Of a stretch of 64,000 bases of DNA, positions 8,014 to 16,520 are shown in pieces (within the stretch, counting starts at the first letter, position 1; each line of letters opens with the position of its first letter). The stretch is taken from assembly GCA_964515555.1 (NCBI GenBank), contig CAZEVY010000011.1:28554-92553 (forward strand). Reading direction: 5' to 3'. Source of the DNA: CAZEVY01 sp964515555 (GTDB lineage: Bacteria; Acidobacteriota; Terriglobia; Bryobacterales; Bryobacteraceae). A model generated the notes under the pieces. That model was not told the origin of the DNA and did no database searches. It worked only from the letters and a program-made list of their open reading frames with translations. The position numbers and the translations under genes were made by a program.

Positions 8014-9895
8014 GCGGCTCTCCTTCCCGTGGCGGGCGGGCGCGCGGACCCGCCGCCATCGCCGCGTGGGAGAACAGCGCGATCAATCCGAGAAACATCG
8101 CGCCAAGCGCCGCCGTGGCCGCGGTTCCCAGGCCATGGTCGCCGAGGTACGAGACGTTGCCGCCGTGCCGCGCGTACCAACCTCTCCACGCAACGGCGTC
8201 CGCCAGGTACAGCCCCCTCATCGCCGGATGCCACTCGTTCATCCGCCTCGGATCCCAGCGCAGATCGGCGATCAAATCGCCCACGAGTTTGGGCTGATGC
8301 TTCAGGAACCAGTTCAACCAGGCGGCATGGTTCAGCCAATCCTCCGGGGCGCGTCCGATACCGGCGAGGTCGCTGGAGCGCGGTTCGTGAAACACGGTCC
8401 GGGTCTCATCGTTTTCGAGCGACTGCACCCGCGCCTGCAACAGAATTCCCATCGTGAAATCGAGGGCCATTCCAGAGGCCAGAACCAGCGCGACGAGTCG
8501 GGCGGCGGTCATTCCGGCCAGCCAGACGAGACCCAGCGCTTTCAAAGGCAGGAGCGCCAGATGCGAAACACCGAACGGATTCCGCTCGCCGGCCACCACG
8601 AGTCCCACGACGGCGCAGAACGGAACGCAGGCGATCCAGAAGCGCCCCTCCGTCCGACGCCACATCGCGCGAAACCGCGCCGCCAACAGCCCGACGACCA
8701 TCGGGCCGCCCGCGAGACCCATTCCGAAAATCAGATTCTGCTGGTAGAGGACAAAGAACCAATCGCGAACCCGTCCCGGATCGTACGCCTGCTCGAAGAC
8801 CGCCTGGCCGCGCCAGACCGCGGGAACCACGGAATCCCGGAGATTGCCGGCGGCGTGCGCGAGGATACCGCCGGCGCGCGACTCCACGGGCGTCACCATG
8901 TCGTTCGAGGCGATGGTCGCCCTGGCGCCAAACGTCACGGACGACCAGGCGAACCATGTCGCCAGCAGCACGGTGCATGCGATGCCAATCGAAGCCGCCT
9001 CCGCCCAGCGGCTCGGGCGGCGCAGGAAGAGCCGCGTCAGGTAGTGCAACGTCAGCAGAACGCAGAACGGACCGGTGGAGTAGTGAACCAGGGTTCCGGC
9101 GGCGAGCGAGACGAAGGCGGCGAACATACGCGTCCGCTCCCGCTTCCTCCAGGCCGCCAGGTAGAGCCACAGGGCGAGAATCACGAAGAACGCGCTCAGC
9201 GCCTTGGTCCAGGTGTAGGCGACGTTCTGGACGAACATCGGACTCAACGCGAAAACCGCGGTGAGGGGAAGAACCCGCCGCCGCCGCCCCGCGATCGCCG
9301 GGACGATCAGGCAGCACGGAAGGAACATCGTCAGGTTCAGAAACGCGAACACCGCCTGGAAAATCTCGAAGCGCTCGCCCGCCTGTCCCAGGTAGAACGC
9401 CGCCAGGACGTTCATGAAGATCGGCCTCTCCGGAAAGTCGCCGCCCGTGAACAAAGGCGTATCGGGCGGGAACCGGTGCAGCACGAAGAGTGTCCGCTGA
9501 AAGTGCTCCAGCCAGTCGGCGTACCAGGGGCCGCCGGAGTAGACGCGGACGATGGCGAGAATCGCGAGCGTCCATGCCAGGAGAAAACCGAAACCGGCCA
9601 GGGCCCGCCGGACAGCCGATTGCCGGAGCAGCGCGGTCAGATCGCGCCACGCGGCCACGCCCATCGCGACGCAGACGACCGAGAGCGTGGCGTACGCCCA
9701 GGGCTGAGCGCCGGCCGGCATACCCGCCACATAGATGCCCCACACCGCCAGATACAAGACGATCATCGAAAGCGCCGCGGCCCCGCACAGCTTCTCCATC
9801 GGCGACCAGTGCAGTTTGCGGACGAAGTAGAATCCGGGGGCGAAGGTGCACGCGGACAGGAGTACGAGTACCAGGCCGAGTTGGAGGACGAGCAT
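8000..9895 (-). CDS. Polytopic membrane protein, probable GT-C type glycosyltransferase
   Basis: A 631-residue protein with a dozen or so hydrophobic segments. A motif-bearing first periplasmic loop contains YADWLEHFQR and the FTGGDFPERPIFMN region, as in the polyprenyl-phosphate-sugar-dependent (RgtA/PMT-like) superfamily, where acidic residues in this loop are catalytic. It probably uses a lipid-linked sugar made by the adjoining family 2 glycosyltransferase, whose start overlaps its stop. The acceptor could be lipid A, a polysaccharide or a protein. The gene is divergent from the acyl-CoA ligase gene across a 102-base spacer. The family assignment is by architecture, not by a unique motif. 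Confidence 0.6.
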   Translation of the reverse strand: MLVLQLGLVLVLLSACTFAPGFYFVRKLHWSPMEKLCGAAALSMIVLYLAVWGIYVAGMPAGAQPWAYATLSVVCVAMGVAAWRDLTALLRQSAVRRALAGFGFLLAWTLAILAIVRVYSGGPWYADWLEHFQRTLFVLHRFPPDTPLFTGGDFPERPIFMNVLAAFYLGQAGERFEIFQAVFAFLNLTMFLPCCLIVPAIAGRRRRVLPLTAVFALSPMFVQNVAYTWTKALSAFFVILALWLYLAAWRKRERTRMFAAFVSLAAGTLVHYSTGPFCVLLTLHYLTRLFLRRPSRWAEAASIGIACTVLLATWFAWSSVTFGARATIASNDMVTPVESRAGGILAHAAGNLRDSVVPAVWRGQAVFEQAYDPGRVRDWFFVLYQQNLIFGMGLAGGPMVVGLLAARFRAMWRRTEGRFWIACVPFCAVVGLVVAGERNPFGVSHLALLPLKALGLVWLAGMTAARLVALVLASGMALDFTMGILLQARVQSLENDETRTVFHEPRSSDLAGIGRAPEDWLNHAAWLNWFLKHQPKLVGDLIADLRWDPRRMNEWHPAMRGLYLADAVAWRGWYARHGGNVSYLGDHGLGTAATAALGAMFLGLIALFSHAAMAAGPRARPPREGEPHAAT

Positions 9896-9983
9896 GAAAT
9901 CCGGGCGTCCGAGGTCTCGCGCGTTCTCGGCTGTTATACCGCGTTTCCGTCCCCGATGGCCAGATGGCGGGCCGTCAACACGC

Positions 9984-9989
9984 TAAAAT
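9984..9989 (+). promoter_or_regulatory. Candidate -10 box of the acyl-CoA ligase gene
   Basis: TAAAAT ends 8 bases before the ATG at 9998, which fits a leaderless transcript. The surrounding 102-base divergent spacer (9896-9997) holds no other obvious motif apart from a GTTATACC string near 9935. Confidence 0.35.
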
Positions 9990-9997
9990 CACTTTGC

Positions 9998-11551
9998 ATG
10001 AACGCTCCCCTCACGCCGCTCGACTTCCTGGCGCGCAGCGTCGCCGTCTACCCCGACAAGATCGCGATGGTCGACGGCGACCGCCGGTTCACCTACGCCG
10101 AGTTCGATACCCGCATCCGGCGGCTGGCCTCGGCGCTCGTGAGACGCGGTATCGGACCGGGCGACCGCGTCGCCGTGCTCGCCTGGAATACGCCGGCGGC
10201 GCTCGAGCCGCACTTCGCCGTGCCGATGACGGGGGCCGTCCTGGTGATGCTCAACACACGCCTGCAAGCCGCCGAACTCGCCTGGATCCTGAATCATTGC
10301 GGCGCTCGCGTTCTGATCACCGATCCTCAATTGATGGCCGTGCTCGAACCGGAGCGCGCGTCGCTCCGGCACATCGAGCACATCGCGACCGATTACGAAG
10401 CCCTGCTGGCCGAAGGCGACCCGCCGCTTACCGGCGAGCGCGCGCCCGGCGAGGACGATCTCATCGCGATCAACTACACGAGCGGCACGACAGGGTTTCC
10501 GAAAGGCGTCGTCTTCACGCATCGTGGCGCGGCGTTGAACGCGCTCGGCGAAGCGATCGAGTACGGCCTGCGCGAGGACTCGGTGTATCTTTGGACGCTG
10601 CCGCTGTTCCACTGCAACGGCTGGTGCTTTCCCTGGGCGGTGACCGCCGCCGGAGGCCGCCACATCTGCCTGCCGAAGGTGGAGCCGCCGCGCATCGTCG
10701 AGCTGATCGCGAGCGAAGGCGTGACGCACTTGTGCGGAGCGCCCATCGTCGTCAACGGGCTGGCGCATTATTGCGCGACACAGGGCATTCGATTCCCGCG
10801 CCGCGTGTTGATCCTCACCGCCGGCGCGCCGCCGTCGCCCACCGTACTGCGCGCCGCCGAGGAGATGGGCGCCGAGGTGCATCACGCCTACGGTCTCACC
10901 GAAACCTACGGTCCTTACACGGTCTGCGCGTGGCGATCGGAATGGAATTCGCTGCCACCCGATGAGCGCGCGCGACGCAAGGCGCGCCAGGGCGTCCCTT
11001 ACACGATCTACGGCACGGGCCTCCGCGTAGTCGACGAGTCGATGCGCGACGTGCCCGCCGACGGGGCGACGCCGGGCGAAGTCGTGATGCGGGGCAACGG
11101 CGTCATGCTCGGCTACTATAACAATCCCGATGCCACAGCCGAGGCCTTTCGCGGCGGCTGGTTCCACTCCGGCGACATCGCGGTTCGGCATCCGGACGGA
11201 TATATCGAGATTCGCGACCGAAAAAAAGACATAATTATCTCGGGAGGCGAGAATATTTCGTCGGTGGAAGTGGAAAAGACGATTTACGAGCACCCGGCGG
11301 TGCTCGAAGCCGCCGTCGTCGGCGTGCCCGACGAGAAGTGGGGCGAGGTTCCCAAGGCGGTCGTCACGCTCAAGACGCCGGGCTCGGCGACCGCCGAGGA
11401 GATCATCGAGTTCTGCCGCTCGCGGCTGGCGCACTTCAAGTGTCCGAAGCGGGTCGAGTTCGCGGTGCTGCCCAAAACCGCCACCGGCAAGATCCGCAAG
11501 AACGAGCTGCGCAGCGCCGCCTGGGCGGGCCGCGAGAAGAAAGTGAACTGA
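9998..11551 (+). CDS. Acyl-CoA synthetase (AMP-binding, fatty-acid CoA ligase type)
   Basis: A 517-residue member of the ANL adenylating superfamily that activates a carboxylic acid through an acyl-AMP to acyl-CoA. The P-loop-like motif INYTSGTTGFPKGVVFTHRGA, the HAYGLTETYG substrate/AMP motif, GWFHSGDIAVRHPDGYIEIRDR and the hinge DRKKDIIISGGENISSVEVE are all intact, as is the C-terminal catalytic Lys in PKTATGKIRKNELR. It resembles medium/short-chain acyl ligases (AlkK and plant AAE type). The codons around the hinge (11218-11265) are unusually AT-rich and include seven consecutive A. It is followed after one base by the crotonase-like gene, so the two are probably an acyl-CoA metabolism operon. 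Confidence 0.92.
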   Translation: MNAPLTPLDFLARSVAVYPDKIAMVDGDRRFTYAEFDTRIRRLASALVRRGIGPGDRVAVLAWNTPAALEPHFAVPMTGAVLVMLNTRLQAAELAWILNHCGARVLITDPQLMAVLEPERASLRHIEHIATDYEALLAEGDPPLTGERAPGEDDLIAINYTSGTTGFPKGVVFTHRGAALNALGEAIEYGLREDSVYLWTLPLFHCNGWCFPWAVTAAGGRHICLPKVEPPRIVELIASEGVTHLCGAPIVVNGLAHYCATQGIRFPRRVLILTAGAPPSPTVLRAAEEMGAEVHHAYGLTETYGPYTVCAWRSEWNSLPPDERARRKARQGVPYTIYGTGLRVVDESMRDVPADGATPGEVVMRGNGVMLGYYNNPDATAEAFRGGWFHSGDIAVRHPDGYIEIRDRKKDIIISGGENISSVEVEKTIYEHPAVLEAAVVGVPDEKWGEVPKAVVTLKTPGSATAEEIIEFCRSRLAHFKCPKRVEFAVLPKTATGKIRKNELRSAAWAGREKKVN

Positions 11552-11552
11552 T

Positions 11553-12329
11553 ATGCCGCACCGGAACCTGCTCGTGTCGCGCGACGGCCCGCTGACGGTC
11601 GTCACACTCAATCGCCCGAGCCGCCGCAACGCCCTCTCGCTCGACCTGATGCTCGAGCTCATCGACGCGCTCGCCGCCGCCGCGCGCGACCCCGAAACTC
11701 GCGCCGTGATCCTCGCCGCCGAAGGCAAAGTCTTCTCCTCCGGGCATGACCTTACCGAAATGACCGGCCGCACCATCAACGACTACCGCCGCCTGTTCGA
11801 CGTCTGCACCGAGCTCATGACGAAGATTCAGTCGATTCCCCAGCCGGTGGTCGCGCAAGTGCAGGGCGTGGCCACGGCCGCCGGATGCCAGCTGGTCGCG
11901 ACCTGCGATCTCGCCGTCGCCAGCGAGGAGGCGCAGTTCGCGACGCCCGGCGTCCGCATCGGACTCTTCTGCACGACGCCGATGGTGGCGCTCACCCGCG
12001 CCGTCGGCCGCAAGCGCGCGATGGAGATGCTCCTCACGGGCCGCATGATCGACGCGGCGACCGCCGCCGACTGGGGACTCGTCAATCGCGCGGTGCCCGC
12101 CGCCACGCTCGCCGAGGAGACGCGGCGCCTCGCTCTGGAGGTCGCCGAGGCGAGCAGCTTCACGGTCGCCCTCGGCAAGCAGGCTTTTTATTCGCAGATC
12201 GACCTCGACCAGCCCAAAGCCTACGCCTACGCCAAGGAGGTCATGTCGATGAACTCGCTCGCCGCCGACGCCCAGGAAGGCATCGCCGCGTTTCTCGAAA
12301 AACGGCCCGCCTGCTGGTCGGGAAAGTAG
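11553..12329 (+). CDS. Crotonase-fold protein, ECHDC3-like
   Basis: A 258-residue enoyl-CoA hydratase/isomerase superfamily protein. The oxyanion-hole regions FSSGHDL and VATAAGCQLVATCDLAVAS, and the run FATPGVRIGLFCTTPMVAL, match the ECHDC3 branch closely, including the C-terminal QEGIAAFLEKRPACWS. The two glutamates that catalyse hydration in true enoyl-CoA hydratases (GGGCEL and PEI-GL) are replaced here by Gln in GCQL and Gly in PGVRIGL, which is also typical of ECHDC3-like proteins. Hydratase activity is therefore doubtful and the reaction is unknown. It sits one base after the acyl-CoA ligase gene. Confidence 0.85.
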   Translation: MPHRNLLVSRDGPLTVVTLNRPSRRNALSLDLMLELIDALAAAARDPETRAVILAAEGKVFSSGHDLTEMTGRTINDYRRLFDVCTELMTKIQSIPQPVVAQVQGVATAAGCQLVATCDLAVASEEAQFATPGVRIGLFCTTPMVALTRAVGRKRAMEMLLTGRMIDAATAADWGLVNRAVPAATLAEETRRLALEVAEASSFTVALGKQAFYSQIDLDQPKAYAYAKEVMSMNSLAADAQEGIAAFLEKRPACWSGK

Positions 12330-12363
12330 GAACACGGCGCGACCATTCGCCGTCCAACCCTCC

Positions 12364-14760
12364 ATGCTCCGCCCGCTCGCCATCCTCCTGTTCGCCGCCG
12401 GCCTCGCCTTCGCGCAGCCCACCTGGGAGCGCGTCCGCGCGCAAGCGAAGGACGCCTTCCGGTCCTCCGACTTCGCGGCCGCCGAGAATTATCTGCGCGA
12501 GACGCTCCTGCTTGCCGGCGGCGACGGCGACCCGCGCACCGTCGCGAGCCTCCAGGATCTCGCCGAGCTGTACGAGGCCCAGGGGCGATACGCCGACGCC
12601 GAGGCGCCGCTTCGCCGCGCGCTCGCCCTGCGCGAGAAGTCGCTCGGCCCTGAGGATCCCGAGCTGAAGGGCGATCTCGAAGCCGTCGCGCGGGTGCTGG
12701 CGGCGCGCAGCCAACTCGCCGACGCCGACGCCATGCTCTCGCGCTCGCTCGCCATTCAGGAGAAGGCGCTCGGAACCGAACGCCTGGAGCTGATCCCGAC
12801 ACTCGCTCAGCTCGCCCGCGTGCGCTCCGGCATGGGCGAAGGCGTGCGCGCCGAGCTGCCGCTACTGCGCGCCGTTGCCATTCGCGAAAAGGTGCAAGGG
12901 CCCACGCATCCCGACCTCGCCGCCGATCTCATCACGCTGACGCGCTACCTGACCGGACAGAAACGTTTCCTGGTCGCCGAACCGCGTATCGCCCGCGCGC
13001 TCTCGATTCTCGAGACGACGGACGGGCGCCTCGATCGAAAACTGCTGCCCGCCCTGGACCTCATGGCGAACGTCAAGATGGAGCTGAAGCGGCTTCCCGA
13101 GGCCGAGTCGACGCTGCGGCGCGCGCTGGTCGTTCGCGAGCGCGAGCTGGGACCCCATCACGCCGAGGTCGCGCCGACGCTCGACCAGCTCGCCACCGTC
13201 CTCTATCGCATGAAGCGTTACGCCGACGCCGAGAGCGTCTCCGATCGCGCGCTCAACATCTGGATCGTGTCGGTCGGCGCGGGTCACATTCTGCTCGCGA
13301 CCAGCTACGACAACCTCGCCGTCGCGCAGGCCGCGCAACAGAAGTACGAGGAGGCGGAGGAGAACTACGGGCGCGCTCTCGCCATTCGCGAGGACGCCAC
13401 GGCGCGCGGCGTGCTCAACCAGGGCGTCGTGCTGGCGGCGCAGGGAAAACTTGCCGAAGCCGAGGCGCTCTACGCCGGCGCCATGGGGCTCGCCGATCGC
13501 CAGGAACCGGGTTCACCGGTCGCCGCCGCGATCTGGAAGAACTACTCGGGCCTGCTGCGAAAGCTGAAGAAGCCGGCCGAAGCGGCGCGCGTCGAGCAGC
13601 GCCTCGCGCCGGGTGTTCGATGGGACTTCGAGGGCGGCAGCCTCGCGAAAGTCGAGAAGGCCGCCGAAACGCATTTCCGCTGTCATGTTTCGGGCGAAAC
13701 CGACCAGGACAAGCGCAACCGGCAGGCGAGCTGGTATTCCTTCCGCGTCGACAACGTCGAGGGCAGGGAGGTGACCATCGACCTGGTGGGCCTGCCGGGC
13801 GAGTACAACTACCAGCCCAATCGCGGCGCGATCACCAGGGACACGGTGCCGGTGTTCAGCGTCGACGGACGCACGTGGCAGCATTTTCCCGCGGTCGACT
13901 ACGACGCGACGGTCCCGCGACTGCGTGTCCAGTTCAAGGCGGAGGCGCCGGCGGTGTGGATCGCGCACGTTGCGCCTTATACCAACACCGACCTGAAGCT
14001 GCTCCTGCGCTCCGTCGCGCGCCATCCGCACTTCGAGCGCAAGGCGATCGGCAAGAGCGTGCAGGGCCGCGATCTCCTGTTGCTGACCGTCACCAACCCC
14101 GCGACGCCCGCGGCCTCGAAGCGCGTCGTGTGGATGATGTTCCGGCAGCACGCCTGGGAGGCGGGGTCGTCCTGGGCCGGCGACGGCGCGCTGCGATTCC
14201 TGCTCTCCGACGATCCCGTCGCCGTGAAGATGCGCGACACCGCGATCTTCAAGATACTTCCGTTCGCCGATCCCGACGGCGTTGCGCGCGGCGGCGTGCG
14301 CTTCAATGTCAACGGCTACGACCTCAACCGAAACTGGGACACGGCGACCGAGAAGCTCACCCCGGAGATCGCGGCGCAGCGCAAGGCGGTGCTCGATTGG
14401 GTGGACGGCGGCGGGCGCGTCGACGTCTTTCTGACGCTGCACAACACCGAGACCGCCGAATACATCGACGGCCCTCCCGCCGGCTTCGAAGAGCTGCGTA
14501 ATCGTCTCTTCGCGCTGTTGGTGGAGAGGACGTCGTTTCATCCCAGCCGCAAGCCGGCGGAATCCGCGAATGCCGCCGCGACCGTCAAGCCGGGCCGCGC
14601 GACGGTGGTCGACGGACTCTATAAGGACCGCAAGCTGCGCGCCTTCCTGATCGAACAGCGCATCGCGATGAACGACGGGCTCAAGCGGCTTCCGACGATC
14701 GAGGATCGCCGGAAGTTCGGCGCCGATCTCGTGCAGGTGCTTTACGAGGCCGTGCGGTAG
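12364..14760 (+). CDS. Secreted TPR protein fused to an M14 carboxypeptidase (CCP-like)
   Basis: A 798-residue protein with a signal peptide (LAILLFAAGLAFAQ). Residues about 25-415 are tetratricopeptide repeats of the kinesin-light-chain-like kind (ALALREKSLG, ALVVRERELG and similar). Residues about 418-545 look like the N-terminal beta-sandwich of cytosolic carboxypeptidases (WYSFRVDNVEGREVTIDL through APYTNTDL). The M14 zinc carboxypeptidase domain follows: H596 and E599 in RQHAWEAG, H693 in TLHNTE, the DLNRNWD motif and a candidate catalytic E764 in FLIEQ. It should cleave C-terminal residues from proteins or peptides outside the cytoplasm. The domain combination is unusual. It starts 34 bases after the crotonase-like gene. 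Confidence 0.85.
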   Translation: MLRPLAILLFAAGLAFAQPTWERVRAQAKDAFRSSDFAAAENYLRETLLLAGGDGDPRTVASLQDLAELYEAQGRYADAEAPLRRALALREKSLGPEDPELKGDLEAVARVLAARSQLADADAMLSRSLAIQEKALGTERLELIPTLAQLARVRSGMGEGVRAELPLLRAVAIREKVQGPTHPDLAADLITLTRYLTGQKRFLVAEPRIARALSILETTDGRLDRKLLPALDLMANVKMELKRLPEAESTLRRALVVRERELGPHHAEVAPTLDQLATVLYRMKRYADAESVSDRALNIWIVSVGAGHILLATSYDNLAVAQAAQQKYEEAEENYGRALAIREDATARGVLNQGVVLAAQGKLAEAEALYAGAMGLADRQEPGSPVAAAIWKNYSGLLRKLKKPAEAARVEQRLAPGVRWDFEGGSLAKVEKAAETHFRCHVSGETDQDKRNRQASWYSFRVDNVEGREVTIDLVGLPGEYNYQPNRGAITRDTVPVFSVDGRTWQHFPAVDYDATVPRLRVQFKAEAPAVWIAHVAPYTNTDLKLLLRSVARHPHFERKAIGKSVQGRDLLLLTVTNPATPAASKRVVWMMFRQHAWEAGSSWAGDGALRFLLSDDPVAVKMRDTAIFKILPFADPDGVARGGVRFNVNGYDLNRNWDTATEKLTPEIAAQRKAVLDWVDGGGRVDVFLTLHNTETAEYIDGPPAGFEELRNRLFALLVERTSFHPSRKPAESANAAATVKPGRATVVDGLYKDRKLRAFLIEQRIAMNDGLKRLPTIEDRRKFGADLVQVLYEAVR

Positions 14761-14772
14761 GACAACGCCGGC

Positions 14773-15330
14773 TTACTTCCGCACCATCTCGATGTCGATG
14801 GTGAGGGTCACTTCGTTGCCGACGGTGGCGGCGTTGCCGTAGTTGATGCCGAAGTCGCGGCGGTTGATTTTGGCGGTCGCCGCCGCGCCGATGCGCTCGC
14901 CGCCGCGGGGGTCCTTGACCGGCTGCGAGATCTCGACGTCGAAGACCGCGGGCTTGGTCGTGCCGCGAATCGTCAGGTCTCCGGTCATTTTCAATTTGCC
15001 TTCGCCGGCCTTTTCGATCTTCGTCGAGCGGAAGGTCATCGTGGGATGCGTCGCGGCGTCGAAGAAGTCCGGGGTCTTGAGGTGCGCGTCGCGCTTCGCC
15101 TCGCGCGTGTCCACCGACGTAACGTCAACGGTCGCCTCGACTACGCCCTTGGCAGGGTTGGCGGGATCGTACACCGCCTTGCCGGCGATCTTGCCGAAGT
15201 GGCCGCGCACCGTCGAGACCATCAGGTGCCGCACGGCGAACTGCGCCGCAGAATGCGCGCTGTCGATCTGCCAATCCTGGCCGAAAAGGGCCGCGCTGGC
15301 GGCGAAGAAAGTGAGAACAGTTCTGGTCAT
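14773..15330 (-). CDS. YceI family periplasmic protein
   Basis: A 185-residue YceI/lipocalin-like protein with a signal peptide (TRTVLTFFAASAALFGQ). The family pattern is complete: WQIDSAHSAAQFAVRHLMVSTVRGHF near the mature N-terminus, SVDTREAKRDAHLKTPDFFDAATHPTM, LTIRGTTKPA and FGINYG. Members bind isoprenoid or other amphiphilic lipids in a barrel in the periplasm. I prefer the ATG at 15330 over an upstream GTG at 15336. It lies 12 bases from the convergent M14 gene and downstream of the SDR gene on the same strand. Confidence 0.9.
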   Translation of the reverse strand: MTRTVLTFFAASAALFGQDWQIDSAHSAAQFAVRHLMVSTVRGHFGKIAGKAVYDPANPAKGVVEATVDVTSVDTREAKRDAHLKTPDFFDAATHPTMTFRSTKIEKAGEGKLKMTGDLTIRGTTKPAVFDVEISQPVKDPRGGERIGAAATAKINRRDFGINYGNAATVGNEVTLTIDIEMVRK

Positions 15331-15363
15331 ATGCACTGTTAGATGATCGGCGCGCCCCGGCAG

Positions 15364-16140
15364 TTACGGGTGTGAGATGTAATCTGTGCGACCGCCGTCG
15401 ACCGTCAGCACCTGCGCGGTGACGAAATCCGACGATTCGGCGGCCAGAAACGCGATGGCGTTGGCGATATCCTCGGGCCGTCCGACACGGCCCATCATGG
15501 CCCGGCCTGCCATCGTCGCCAGCAGCTTCTCTACTTCCTCGGGCGATCGTCCGGCGCTCACCATGTCAGTCGCGATGAATCCGGGGGCGACGGCGTTGAC
15601 GGTGATTCCGAACGGACCGAGCTCGAGCGCGAAGCGCCGGGTCAGCGTGATGACGGCGGCCTTGGTGGCCGCGTAGAACGTGGTCCCCGGCAGCGATGTG
15701 CCCAGCGCCGCCAGGGAACTGAGGTTCACGATGCGGCCCCATCGGCGCGCCTTCATTCCTTCGACGACGGCTCGCGTCACCGCCACCAGCCCGTCGACGT
15801 TGACGCGGCGCATCGGCTCCATGAGGGAGAAGTCGAAGTCGGCGAGATCACCGCGCGAGAGGACGCCGGCGTTGTTGACGAGAATGTCGACCGGGCCGAG
15901 CTCCCCCTCGATGCGCGACATCATGGCGGCGACCGCGGCTGGATCGCCAATGTCGGCGGCCACGGCGATGGCTTTACCGCCCGCGGCGGCGATCCCGGCG
16001 GCGACGGCATCGGCACGCTCGCGCTCGCGCCGGTAGTTGGCGGCCACGGCGGCGCCGTCGCGCGCGAGACGCAGGGCGGTGGCGCGTCCAATGCCGCGGC
16101 TGGCGCCGGTGACGAGGGCGACGCGGCCGGCCAGGCTCAT
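15364..16140 (-). CDS. SDR family oxidoreductase (FabG-like)
   Basis: A 258-residue classical short-chain dehydrogenase/reductase. The cofactor motif TGASRGIG is at residues 12-19, NNAGVLSRG follows, the catalytic Ser is in VNLSSLAALG and the YAATKAA motif gives the Tyr and Lys. ANYRRERERADA at the end of the second strand suggests NADP(H) preference. The C-terminus VLTVDGGRTDYISHP is FabG-like, so 3-oxoacyl-ACP/CoA or a sugar-alcohol substrate is possible. Its ATG overlaps the stop of the upstream 119-residue gene (ATGA), which indicates translational coupling. Confidence 0.88.
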   Translation of the reverse strand: MSLAGRVALVTGASRGIGRATALRLARDGAAVAANYRRERERADAVAAGIAAAGGKAIAVAADIGDPAAVAAMMSRIEGELGPVDILVNNAGVLSRGDLADFDFSLMEPMRRVNVDGLVAVTRAVVEGMKARRWGRIVNLSSLAALGTSLPGTTFYAATKAAVITLTRRFALELGPFGITVNAVAPGFIATDMVSAGRSPEEVEKLLATMAGRAMMGRVGRPEDIANAIAFLAAESSDFVTAQVLTVDGGRTDYISHP

Positions 16141-16496
16141 TTGACGCGCTTGGCGACGGCGTCGAAATTAAACTGTCCGCCCTCGACCTGGAACTTGATC
16201 TCCTCGCCGGACACCTTGCCCTTGTAGATCATCTTCATCTCGTTTCCGCCGAAGTTGCGGATCACGAAGAACGACACCTGGTCGCCGGACGTCTTCCCGT
16301 CCTGAAGCGCGGCATCGCCGAGCATCGGGCTGGTCAGCGTGCCGCTGACCTTCTCGCCCTCGGCCTTCATGACCAGATCGTTCTCTCGGGTCTGGTCCTG
16401 GATGGTGAATGTGACCTTCCACTTGCCGCTGACGTCGGCGGCCGTGAGAAGCGCGCCGCAGGAAAGCGCCAGAGCGAACCGAAGCAGGGTCTTCAT
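16137..16496 (-). CDS. Small secreted beta-rich protein of unknown function
   Basis: A 119-residue protein with a clear signal peptide (MKTLLRFALALSCGALLTAA) followed by a short beta-rich domain: VSGKWKVTFTIQ, GEKVSGTLTSPM, MKMIYKGKVSGEEIKFQVE. Alternating strand and turn patterns of this kind occur in small lipocalin-like exported proteins of acidobacteria, but I cannot name a family with certainty. It lies downstream of the amidase gene and overlaps the SDR start by four bases. Confidence 0.7.
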   Translation of the reverse strand: MKTLLRFALALSCGALLTAADVSGKWKVTFTIQDQTRENDLVMKAEGEKVSGTLTSPMLGDAALQDGKTSGDQVSFFVIRNFGGNEMKMIYKGKVSGEEIKFQVEGGQFNFDAVAKRVK

Positions 16497-16520
16497 CGCG
16501 TGTCTCCTTTGTTGGTTGGA

